Assembly: GCF_013410375.1 (NCBI RefSeq)
Contig: NZ_JACCFL010000001.1
Span: forward strand, 1,364,001-1,428,000
DNA: 64,000 nt
Direction: 5' to 3'
Origin: Leifsonia shinshuensis
GTDB lineage: Bacteria > Actinomycetota > Actinomycetes > Actinomycetales > Microbacteriaceae
Numbering within the stretch: position 1 is the stretch's first letter; the number at the start of each line of letters is the position of its first letter. Positions 17,919 through 26,337 of the stretch are shown piece after piece. The notes beneath the pieces are model-generated. The model made no database searches. It was not told the DNA's origin and worked only from the letters and a program-made list of their open reading frames with translations. The translations under genes were made by a program, and so were the position numbers.

Positions 17919-18854
17919 GTGCCGCAGCCCCTCTCCGAACACCGCAGGTCCGGTCTGACCTACGCGATCTCCGCCTACGTCCTCTGGGGCATCCTGCCCA
18001 TCTACTTCCTCGCGCTCGCGCCGGCCAGCGCCTGGGAGATCGTGGCCTGGCGCGTGCTCTTCTCGCTGGTGTTCTGCGCGATCGCGCTCACCGTCACGCG
18101 CGCCTGGCGCACCTTCGGCGCCCTGCTGAAGGACCCCAGGGTCCTCTTCACGATGGGCCTCGCCGGCGCCCTCATCTACGTCAACTGGCAGACCTACGTG
18201 CTCGCGACCGTCAGCGGTCACGTGGTGGAGGCCGCCCTCGGCTACTTCATCAACCCGATCGTGACCGTGTTCCTCGGCGTCGTCGTCCAGCGCGAGCGGC
18301 TGCGCGTCGCCCAGTGGGTGGCCGTCGGCGTCAGCGTGATCGCGGTCGTGGTGCTCGCGATCGGGTACGGACAGGTCCCGTGGATCGCCCTCATCCTCGC
18401 GTTCTCGTTCGGTTTCTACGGCCTCATCAAGAAGCGCGTCGGCGGCCGGGTCGACGCCGTCTCGGGGCTGACGCTGGAGACGCTGTGGCTGACCCCGGTC
18501 GCGATCGTCCAGCTCGTCGTCGTGAGCCTCACGGTCGGCCTGACCATCGGGACCGTCAGCGCCTGGCACACCGTCGCCCTGGTCGGCGCGGGCGTCATCA
18601 CGGCGGTGCCGCTGCTGTTCTTCGCCGCGGCCTCGCGCCGGCTGCCGCTGGTGTACATGGGCTTCATCCAGTACTTCGCGCCGTTCATCCAGTTCCTGGT
18701 CGGGGTCGCGGTGCTCCACGAGGCGATGCCCCCGGAGCGCTGGATCGGCTTCGCGATCGTCTGGCTCGCCCTCGCCATCCTGAGCGTCGACATGATCGTG
18801 GCGGCCCGGCAGGGGAAGAAGCAAGCGGAGCTGGATCTGGCGACGGTGGAGTGA
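17919..18854 (+). CDS. rarD: EamA-family permease, RarD-like
   Basis: 311-residue protein with about ten membrane helices. It begins after a short tail with TYAISAYVLWGILPIYFLAL and has the RarD-type pattern ASAWEIVAWRVLFSLVF, then NWQTYVLAT and EAALGYFINPIVTVFLGVVV. RarD is named for chloramphenicol sensitivity in Pseudomonas; the true substrate is unknown. The GTG at 17919 lies 7 nt after TAGTGT (17906-17911), so it is preferred over the GTG at 17913. Confidence 0.88.
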   Translation: MPQPLSEHRRSGLTYAISAYVLWGILPIYFLALAPASAWEIVAWRVLFSLVFCAIALTVTRAWRTFGALLKDPRVLFTMGLAGALIYVNWQTYVLATVSGHVVEAALGYFINPIVTVFLGVVVQRERLRVAQWVAVGVSVIAVVVLAIGYGQVPWIALILAFSFGFYGLIKKRVGGRVDAVSGLTLETLWLTPVAIVQLVVVSLTVGLTIGTVSAWHTVALVGAGVITAVPLLFFAAASRRLPLVYMGFIQYFAPFIQFLVGVAVLHEAMPPERWIGFAIVWLALAILSVDMIVAARQGKKQAELDLATVE

Positions 18855-18886
18855 GGCGGCGAGCGCATAACGATGTGCGCCTGAAT

Positions 18887-18910
18887 TATGAGCTAGCGAC
18901 CTTGCTCATA
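18887..18910. promoter_or_regulatory. Inverted repeat upstream of guaB
   Basis: TATGAGC (18887-18893) and GCTCATA (18904-18910) are perfect 7-bp arms around 10 nt. A second, weaker repeat (GCGCA...TGCGC) lies just upstream near 18873-18890. It may be a guaB operator or the terminator of the preceding permease gene. A TACCAT -10 box for guaB lies at 18940-18945. Confidence 0.4.
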
Positions 18911-18911
18911 G

Positions 18912-20486
<1,575 letters not shown>

Positions 20487-20504
20487 GCGCGGCGTCCCGA
20501 CGCG

Positions 20505-20542
20505 CGGAGGGGACCCGGTCCGATCGGACCGGGTCCCCTCCG
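20505..20542 (+). terminator. guaB terminator
   Basis: A perfect 38-bp palindrome centred on GATC (20522-20525) forms a stem of about 17 bp (left arm CGGAGGGGACCCGGTCC) 18 nt after the guaB stop. Confidence 0.85.
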
Positions 20543-20576
20543 CATTTCTGCGTCTGCGGACGGTGACCGAGCGCGC

Positions 20577-20605
20577 TTGACAGTCGCGGCGCAGTCCACA
20601 ACAAT
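20577..20605 (+). promoter_or_regulatory. Promoter of the MBL-MarR-SRPBCC operon
   Basis: TTGACA (20577-20582) matches -35 consensus exactly; after 17 nt comes AACAAT (20600-20605). The predicted start near 20612 lies inside the adjacent palindrome. Confidence 0.75.
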
Positions 20606-20608
20606 AAG

Positions 20609-20632
20609 TGTCACGACATACATGTCGTGACA
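20609..20632 (+). promoter_or_regulatory. Perfect 24-bp palindrome, probable MarR operator
   Basis: TGTCACGACAT (20609-20619) and ATGTCGTGACA (20622-20632) are perfect 11-bp arms around 2 nt. Position over the transcription start of an operon that encodes a MarR-family protein strongly suggests autorepression. It is AT-richer than its surroundings. Confidence 0.8.
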
Positions 20633-20648
20633 TTTATTGGAGGAGCGC

Positions 20649-21521
20649 ATGCGACACATCAGACGGGTCTCCGTCATCAGCACAGGAACCGTGCGGATCC
20701 GCCCCGAGCACGTCGAGACGAACGGGACCCCGCGGCTGTGGTGGCTCACCACCTCGCGCCGGTGGACGGCGCCGCGGCCGATCAACGTGTACGTCATCGA
20801 GCACGAGGACGGCCTGGTCCTCTTCGACACCGGACAGGACCGCCGCTCGGTCACCGACCCGTCGTACTTCCCCGGCGGCGCCGTCGGCCACCTCTACCGT
20901 CGCCTCGCCGCGTTCGACATCCCCGAGACCGCCACCCTCAGCGACCAGCTGCACGCCCTCGGCTACGACATCGCGGACGTGCGGGTCGCGATCCTCTCCC
21001 ACCTGCACCAGGACCACATCGGAGGGTTGCGCGAGCTCCCGCGATCGGCCCGGGTGCTCGTCGGCAGTGCCGACCTGGCGTCGGTCGACAAGCGATTCGC
21101 CGTCCTGGACGGTCTGCTGCGCGAGCACATCCGGGTCCCGGGAGTCGACTGGGTCGCGATCGACCCCGCGCCGATCCAGGACGACGCGATCGCTCCGTTC
21201 GAGCGCGCACACGACGTGATCGGCGACGGGTCGCTGCTGCTGCTGCCGACGCCCGGCCACACCTCAGGGTCGCTGTCGCTGCTGCTGCGCAGCGACGGCC
21301 TTCCCACGATGCTGTTCGTCGGCGACCTCACGTACGACGCCGAGCTGCTGGCCGCCGACCGCGTCCCGGGCGTCGGGACCCGTAAGCTCCTCCATGAGAC
21401 GACGCGGCGGGTGAATCAGCTCGTGTCCCGGCACCCGGGCACCGTCGTCCTCGCCGCGCATGATCCGGCCGCCGCCGGGCTGCTCGAGGCGGCGCTCACG
21501 GCAGAAGGGACGGATCGTTGA
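20649..21521 (+). CDS. Metallo-beta-lactamase-fold hydrolase, AHL-lactonase-like
   Basis: 290 residues from the ATG at 20649, which has GGAGGAG 3-9 nt upstream; an in-frame TTG at 20637 is less likely. The zinc motif HLHQDH spans residues 118-123. Downstream ligands are in TPGHTSGS and FVGDLTYDAE, and the last His is in LAAHDPAAAG. The N-terminal block NVYVIEHEDGLVLFDTGQD and overall length fit the N-acyl-homoserine-lactonase/AiiA-like branch. A lactone or ester substrate is likely, but the actual one is unknown. First gene of a three-gene coupled operon with a MarR regulator. Confidence 0.85.
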   Translation: MRHIRRVSVISTGTVRIRPEHVETNGTPRLWWLTTSRRWTAPRPINVYVIEHEDGLVLFDTGQDRRSVTDPSYFPGGAVGHLYRRLAAFDIPETATLSDQLHALGYDIADVRVAILSHLHQDHIGGLRELPRSARVLVGSADLASVDKRFAVLDGLLREHIRVPGVDWVAIDPAPIQDDAIAPFERAHDVIGDGSLLLLPTPGHTSGSLSLLLRSDGLPTMLFVGDLTYDAELLAADRVPGVGTRKLLHETTRRVNQLVSRHPGTVVLAAHDPAAAGLLEAALTAEGTDR

Positions 21522-21985
21522 GGACTGCGGAACAGATCAGGTACCTCGTGCTCGCGGCCCAGCGCGAGGGGAACCGGCAGCTCATGGCGGCGCTGTCGCC
21601 GCTCGGGCTGACGCCGGCCCAGTCGGAGGCGCTGCGCATCCTCGCCGACCACGGTCCCCTCGCCCTGAAGGCGCTCGGGGAGATGCTCGTCTGCGACAGC
21701 GGCAGCAGCCCGAGCCGGATCATCGATCGCCTGGTCGCCGCCGGCCTCGTCCGGAAGGACGCCGACGTGTCCGACCGCCGGGCGGTCTCCCTGAGCCTCA
21801 CCCCGGAGGGCGCCGAATCGGCCGACGCCGTCCGGGCGATCGAAGACGCGATGTACGAGCAGATCGACGCGGCGGTGGACGCCGGTGACGGCGAGACCCT
21901 CGTCCGCACTCTCCGGGCGTTGACGCACGGCACTCCGGCCGGAACCGCGTTCGACGCGCGGCTCGCAGCGCCACCCGCGCGATGA
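21518..21985 (+). CDS. MarR-family transcriptional regulator
   Basis: 155-residue winged-HTH dimer protein. The recognition region is LKALGEMLVCDSGSSPSRIIDRLVAAGLV and the wing is RKDADVSDRRAVSLSLTPEG, both classic MarR (only short parts quoted: DRLVAAGLVRKD and DVSDRRAVSLSLT). It starts at TTG 21518, overlapping the hydrolase stop (TTGA), and its stop overlaps the next ATG. The perfect palindrome at 20609-20632 is its probable operator, so a ligand related to the hydrolase substrate may relieve repression. Confidence 0.88.
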   Translation: MRTAEQIRYLVLAAQREGNRQLMAALSPLGLTPAQSEALRILADHGPLALKALGEMLVCDSGSSPSRIIDRLVAAGLVRKDADVSDRRAVSLSLTPEGAESADAVRAIEDAMYEQIDAAVDAGDGETLVRTLRALTHGTPAGTAFDARLAAPPAR

Positions 21986-22488
21986 GCCGGGACGGCGACG
22001 CGCCGGCGAGCACCTTCACTCTCGAACTCGACATCCAGGCCGACCCGCAGACGGTCTTCGCCTTCGTCGCGGACTTCGCCACCACGCCGCTGTGGTACTC
22101 GGCCGTGCAGCGCGTCGAGCGGATCGACGGAGGGCGAATCGACGGAGGGCGGATCGGCGAGGAGCGGATCGGCGCGGAGCGGGCCGGGGCGCGATACTCC
22201 GTCCACCGCCGGCTTCCGGTCGGCCCCGTCGTCAACACGGTGGAGGTGGTCGGGTTCGAGGACGGCCGCGAGGTGACCTTCGCCTCGGTCGACGGCCCCA
22301 CTCCGTTCCGCTACCGGTATCTCGTCAGTCCCGAGGGCCGGGGGACGCGCCTTCGGCTCGACGCCGGCATCTCCGCGGCCGGGCTCCCCGGTCCGGCGCG
22401 ACTGCTCGGGCCGCTGGCGGGGCGGCTCTTCGCGCACGGGATGCGGGAGAACCTCGGCACCCTCAAGCGGCTCATCGAGGCGGGCTGA
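21982..22488 (+). CDS. SRPBCC/polyketide-cyclase-like ligand-binding protein
   Basis: 168 residues with the START/Bet-v-1-like pattern. An N-terminal strand FTLELDIQADPQTVFAFVAD is followed by TTPLWYSAVQRVER, central strands including NTVEVVGFEDGREVTFA, and a C-terminal helix (FAHGMRENLGTLKRLIE). Such proteins bind hydrophobic ligands or act as cyclases/aromatases. A 15-bp in-frame tandem repeat inserts RIDGG/RIGEE-type units after about residue 46. It overlaps the MarR stop (ATGA) and ends the operon. Confidence 0.8.
   Translation: MSRDGDAPASTFTLELDIQADPQTVFAFVADFATTPLWYSAVQRVERIDGGRIDGGRIGEERIGAERAGARYSVHRRLPVGPVVNTVEVVGFEDGREVTFASVDGPTPFRYRYLVSPEGRGTRLRLDAGISAAGLPGPARLLGPLAGRLFAHGMRENLGTLKRLIEAG
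22120..22179 (+). repeat. 15-bp coding minisatellite in the SRPBCC gene
   Basis: Four 15-bp units start at 22120, 22135, 22150 and 22165. The first two differ by one base (CGGATCGACGGAGGG versus CGAATCGACGGAGGG). They encode RIDGG, RIDGG, RIGEE and RIGAE, extending a loop. Confidence 0.85.
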
Positions 22489-22568
22489 GCGAGGGCGGAT
22501 CAGGCGTCGCGCGCGGATCCGGTTTCCCCTAAGCTGGAAGGCTTTGTCCACGGGGAAGAGGAACGATC

Positions 22569-24257
22569 ATGGGTCACATCGACGTCTCGGGCGTCTCGTA
22601 CGCGCTCGCCGACGGGCGGCCGCTCCTGGACGATGTGTCGTTCCGGGTCGGCGACGGCAGCGTGTCGGCGCTGATCGGCGCCAACGGCGCGGGCAAGTCG
22701 ACGCTGCTGCGGATCATCCGCGGGGAGCTGCGGCCCGACAGCGGCGGCGTGGTGATCGACGGCGGCCTCGGCGTGATGGACCAGTTCGTCGGGCACGTCC
22801 GCGACGACCGGACCGTCCGCGACCTGCTCGTCCTCGTCGCTCCGCCCGCGGTCCGCCGGGCGGCGGAGGCGCTCGCCGCGGCCGAGGAGGCCATCCTCGA
22901 GCGTGACGAGACGGACACCCAGCTCCGCTACGCGACCGCCCTGACCGACTACGCCGACGCCGGCGGCTACGACCAGGAGGTCGTCTGGGACCACTGCACG
23001 GTCGCCGCCCTCGGCATCCCGTACGAGCGCGCCCAGTATCGCAGCGTCCGGTCGCTGTCCGGCGGCGAGCAGAAGCGGCTCGTCCTGGAGGCGCTGCTGC
23101 GCGGCCCCGAGCAGGTGCTGCTGCTGGACGAGCCGGACAACTACCTGGACGTCCCGGCCAAGCGCTGGCTGGAGGAGCAGCTGCGGTCGACGCCGAAGAC
23201 CGTGCTGCTGGTCTCCCATGACCGGGAGCTGCTGGCGCGGGCCGCCGACCGCATCGTCACGCTCGAGCTCGGCGCCGCCGGGAACACCACGTGGACGCAC
23301 GGCGGCGGCTTCGGCGGCTACCACGCGGCGCGCGAGGAGCGCATGGCGCGCCTGGAGGAGCTCCGCCGGCGCTGGGACGAGGAGCACGCCAAGCTGAAGG
23401 CGCTGGTGCTGCGCTTCAAGGAGAAGGCGAAGTACAACAGCGACCTCGCCTCCGCCTACCAGGCCGCGCAGACCCGGCTGGCCAAGTTCGAGCAGGCCGG
23501 GCCCCCGCAGGAGCGGCCGCGCGAGCAGAACGTGCGCATGCGCCTGACCGGCTCCCGCACCGGCCGCCGCGTGATCGAGTGCGACGGCCTGGAGCTGACC
23601 GGCCTGATGCGCCCGTTCGACCTGGAGGTCTGGTTCGGCGAACGCATCGCCGTGCTCGGCTCGAACGGCTCGGGCAAGTCGCACTTCCTCCGCCTGCTCG
23701 CCGCCGGCGGCACCGACCCGGACCCGTCCGCGGGGCACCTGGCCTCCGCCGAGGTCGCGGGCGCGCCGGTGCCGCACTCCGGCGTCGCCAAGCTCGGCGC
23801 GCGTGTCGCGCCGGGCCTGTTCGCGCAGGCCCACGAGCACCCCGAGCTGGTCGGACGGACGCTCCTCGACATCCTGCACCGCGGCGACGACCGCCGCACG
23901 GGCATGCCCCGGGAGGCGGCCAGCCGCGTCCTCGACCGCTACGGCCTCGCGGCGTCGGCGGAGCAGACGTTCGAGTCGCTGTCCGGAGGCCAGCAGGCCC
24001 GGCTCCAGATCCTCCTGCTGGAGCTGTCCGGCGCGACGCTGCTCCTGCTGGACGAGCCCACCGACAACCTCGACCTGGTCTCGGCGGAGGCGCTGGAGGA
24101 CGGGCTCGCGGGATACGAGGGGACCGTCGTGGCGGTGACGCACGACCGCTGGTTCGCGCGGGGGTTCGACCGGTACTTGGTGTTCGGGGCCGACGGGAAC
24201 GTGTACGAGGCGGACGAGCCGGTGTGGGACGAGAAGCGGGTGGCGCGGGTGCGGTGA
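22569..24257 (+). CDS. ABC-F family ATPase
   Basis: 562-residue soluble protein with two ABC cassettes and no membrane segments. Cassette 1 has GANGAGKSTLLR, signature LSGGEQKRLVLEA and LLLDEPDNYLD. The linker (about 255-300) is a charged coiled coil (MARLEELRRRWDEEHAKLKA). Cassette 2 has GSNGSGKSHFLRLL, LSGGQQARLQILL and LLLDEPTDNLD. ABC-F proteins act on ribosomes as translation factors or give antibiotic protection; which applies here cannot be told. A TAAGCT -10 (22530-22535) precedes a short leader with GGAAGAGGA. Confidence 0.93.
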   Translation: MGHIDVSGVSYALADGRPLLDDVSFRVGDGSVSALIGANGAGKSTLLRIIRGELRPDSGGVVIDGGLGVMDQFVGHVRDDRTVRDLLVLVAPPAVRRAAEALAAAEEAILERDETDTQLRYATALTDYADAGGYDQEVVWDHCTVAALGIPYERAQYRSVRSLSGGEQKRLVLEALLRGPEQVLLLDEPDNYLDVPAKRWLEEQLRSTPKTVLLVSHDRELLARAADRIVTLELGAAGNTTWTHGGGFGGYHAAREERMARLEELRRRWDEEHAKLKALVLRFKEKAKYNSDLASAYQAAQTRLAKFEQAGPPQERPREQNVRMRLTGSRTGRRVIECDGLELTGLMRPFDLEVWFGERIAVLGSNGSGKSHFLRLLAAGGTDPDPSAGHLASAEVAGAPVPHSGVAKLGARVAPGLFAQAHEHPELVGRTLLDILHRGDDRRTGMPREAASRVLDRYGLAASAEQTFESLSGGQQARLQILLLELSGATLLLLDEPTDNLDLVSAEALEDGLAGYEGTVVAVTHDRWFARGFDRYLVFGADGNVYEADEPVWDEKRVARVR

Positions 24258-24691
24258 TGGGGGAGCTGCGCGAGGTGTGGATGTGGAACGAGTGGGGGCA
24301 CTTCTGGCCGCTGTGGGGTGTCGAGGGGCCGTTGGACGGCGAGGAACTCGGGCTGAGTGCCGGGCTGGACCGCGACCTTCGCGACTGGCACGCGCGGTGG
24401 GAGTACCTCAACTCGCGACAGCCCTCGTGGCGGTGGGAGCATCCTGATGCGCAGGTGCAGTGGGAAGCGCAGGGCGACCGTCTGCTCAGTCGGCTCGTGA
24501 CGGAATTGGACGGGCGGGCGAGCGTGGTCAGGTCGTACCGGTTCCCCGAGGACGAGAAGAGGCTGCGTCTGCGAGGGCGCCGGGTGAAGGAACGGAGCGG
24601 AAGTCGCGCTGGCGGGACGGGCGTGGGAGGCGGTGAGGACCTCCCGCGCCCCCTCGTCAGCAGGACGATTTCGCAGTCGGAAACGCCGTGA
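24257..24691 (+). CDS. Unknown small Trp-rich protein coupled to the ABC-F gene
   Basis: 144 residues, not recognised. The N-terminal half is compact and aromatic-rich (MWNEWGHFWPLWGVEGPLDG, then LDRDLRDWHARWEYLNSRQP). The C-terminal 40 residues are basic and low in order. The ATG overlaps the ABC-F stop (TGATG), so the two are co-translated. Its last 35 bp overlap the end of a decayed gene on the opposite strand. Trp-rich single-domain proteins of this look occur beside various actinobacterial genes, but I cannot assign a role. Confidence 0.7.
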   Translation: MGELREVWMWNEWGHFWPLWGVEGPLDGEELGLSAGLDRDLRDWHARWEYLNSRQPSWRWEHPDAQVQWEAQGDRLLSRLVTELDGRASVVRSYRFPEDEKRLRLRGRRVKERSGSRAGGTGVGGGEDLPRPLVSRTISQSETP

Positions 24692-25282
24692 TGAGCCGAT
24701 CGCTATTGGTCGCCCACGATGCGAAGACTCTGATGGTCATGAGGACCACCTGAGGCCGGTCGACATCGACGAGGTAGAGATCGGTGATCCCGCACTTCGT
24801 GGAGTTGCCCGGGTTGACGCCGATGATGTCGGGCCAGGTGATCGCTGAGCCCACGGCCCCGGACATGAGGTCATCCCGGGAATGGACGCCCTGTACCTGG
24901 GCCTTCCAACCCTTCGATCGTGCTTGGTCGAGCTTGTCCTGCCACTCCTTCTGGTGCCTGTACTCGATATGGCGGTATCCCCAGCCTCCGTCGCCCGGCT
25001 ATCCGCACTGGTTCAGGTCGACAAAGCGCGATCGCGGGTCGCTGCTTGTGGCGGCGCGTTCCAGATTCAGCTCATTCTCACGGAAGTGGTTTTCCACATC
25101 GACGAGGTGGCCATCGACCTTGACGTACATGCGGACGCCGGACTCGACGGAGTGCTCGCATCGGTGGGCGTCGCGGTGAACCCCGTCAGGCACAACGTCG
25201 CGACCGCCGTCGCTGAGATGACCCTGAGCAGAGCTCTCGATGTCTCGGCGGGTGGCGCGGGTGCGGTGATGGACCATGCCAT
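24657..25282 (-). pseudogene. Decayed secreted-protein gene (frameshift plus nonsense codon)
   Basis: From the ATG at 25282 the first frame encodes a signal peptide (core RALLRVISATAVATLCLTGF, then TATPTDA). The sensible protein then continues in another frame from about 25145 (SGVRMYVKVDGHLVDVENHF), implying a frameshift. That frame meets a TAG at 25001-24999 after VDLNQCG. Beyond it the same frame runs open to 24657 through GWGYRHIEYRHQKEWQDKL, SGAVGSAITWPDIIGVNPG and CGITDLYLVDVDRPQVVLMT. The intact protein would be about 205 residues and exported; family not recognised. It is divergent from the peptide operon at 25405. Confidence 0.6.
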
Positions 25283-25343
25283 TCGGAGCACCGCATCCTC
25301 CTCAGGGGACGTCGTGGTCCCCCAAATGCGGACAGCGCTGTCT

Positions 25344-25380
25344 GAAATGTAAGCTGTAGCGTTGAGATGTAACACTGCAG
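25344..25380 (+). promoter_or_regulatory. Direct repeats in the promoter region of the secreted-peptide operon
   Basis: GAAATGTAAGCTG (from 25344) and GAGATGTAACACTG (from 25364) are direct repeats exactly 20 bp apart, two helical turns. TGTAAC (25369-25374) also pairs imperfectly with GTTGCA (25380-25385). The operon start codon is at 25405, so the repeats cover the likely promoter. Confidence 0.45.
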
Positions 25381-25404
25381 TTGCATCACCAGAAAGGACT
25401 GCTC

Positions 25405-25719
25405 ATGGTCACGAACATCCTGAATCGCACAACGAGGCACTCGCGTCGGGCCCGGCTGCTTCTGTCGTGCGCCGCCGGCGCTGCGGTCGCCGGCGGAGTG
25501 CTCGCTGCCGCGGCGCCGGCGGCGGCCATCATCACCCCTCACATCAGTGTCCACACCTACCAGGCGTACAACTACGCGGACTCCTACGGACAGGTCCAGC
25601 ACTGGGACAAGGTCGGCGGCAAGTACCTCTACGGCAACTGGGCACCGCGCGGCACCTGGTCGAATCAATCGAGCTGCTGGACCGGCGTCCAGGACTACTG
25701 GTACAACTTCAAGGCCTGA
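25405..25719 (+). CDS. Secreted aromatic-rich peptide, bacteriocin-like precursor
   Basis: 104 residues. A basic N-region (RRARLLL) and hydrophobic core end in APAAA at residue 41, a good Sec signal-peptidase site. The mature part is 63 residues with 8 Tyr, 5 Trp and 1 Phe (22% aromatic) and a single Cys, including YGQVQHWDKVGGKYLYGNW and the C-terminus VQDYWYNFKA. The size, Sec signal, aromatic C-terminus and following ABC export genes recall lactococcin 972-type bacteriocins, but I cannot show homology. The ATG has AAAGGA 7 nt upstream. First gene of a five-gene operon. Confidence 0.75.
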   Translation: MVTNILNRTTRHSRRARLLLSCAAGAAVAGGVLAAAAPAAAIITPHISVHTYQAYNYADSYGQVQHWDKVGGKYLYGNWAPRGTWSNQSSCWTGVQDYWYNFKA

Positions 25720-25731
25720 GGCGGCCGGCGA

Positions 25732-26337
25732 GTGAATCGAAACGGTTTCACGGGCGCGGCGGTGGCTCTTCTCGCCACCGCCGCGCTCGCGGGCTGCGCC
25801 GTGTCGGGAGTCGGGGCCGGCCAGGATGGATGGGCGCCGTCGCCGTCGTACAGCGGCCCCGTGCCGGAGTTCTCCGGCCCGTGGGCGTCCGAATTCGCCG
25901 AGGCGTACCGCTCGACCACGAGTGAGGTCGTTCATACGATCCTCGCGAAGGGGAGCATCACGGACCGGGACTACGCGAGCGTGAGCAGCGCCTACGTCCA
26001 ATGCATGTCGAACAAAGGGTTGAAGGCCGTCGTCACCGGTCAGTTCGGCGAGAGCACGGTCGAGGGAGACGGAGACGTCAACGCCGCGAACGAGGCGTGC
26101 AGCGCCGACTTCTCCGTCATCTCGGCGCTCCGCTACTCGACCTCCCGGAATCCACAGCATCTCGATGAGAACGAGATCGTCGTGGCCTGTCTGATCAAGG
26201 CGAAGGTCGCGCCGCCGAGCTACACGGCCAAGAATTACGCGGCCGACCTCGAGACCCAGGATTTCCCCTTCAGCACGAGCGTGGCCGGCTTCCTCAGCTG
26301 CACCAGCGACCCGCTCGGACTCTCCACGTCGCAGTGA
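25732..26337 (+). CDS. Putative lipoprotein of the secreted-peptide operon
   Basis: 201 residues. The N-terminus MNRNGFTGAAVALLATAALAGC carries a lipobox (LAGC, Cys22), so the protein should be anchored on the outer face of the membrane. The mature domain has three further Cys and no family I recognise (segments EVVHTILAKGSITDRDYASV, YVQCMSNKGLKAVV, NAANEACSADFSVI, VACLIKAKVAPPSY). Fixed position between the peptide and the adaptor suggests immunity or an accessory role in export. The GTG start is 12 nt after the peptide gene; its stop overlaps the next start. Confidence 0.75.
   Translation: MNRNGFTGAAVALLATAALAGCAVSGVGAGQDGWAPSPSYSGPVPEFSGPWASEFAEAYRSTTSEVVHTILAKGSITDRDYASVSSAYVQCMSNKGLKAVVTGQFGESTVEGDGDVNAANEACSADFSVISALRYSTSRNPQHLDENEIVVACLIKAKVAPPSYTAKNYAADLETQDFPFSTSVAGFLSCTSDPLGLSTSQ

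Noticed and set aside
17524..18854. groEL downstream of groES
   Set aside because: The next gene is an EamA permease after a strong terminator; no chaperonin sequence is present.
24882..25352. 156-codon plus-strand ORF in the gap before the secreted-peptide gene
   Set aside because: It is antisense to the decayed secreted-protein gene, which has a signal peptide and better protein-like composition; no ribosome-binding site was seen for the ORF.
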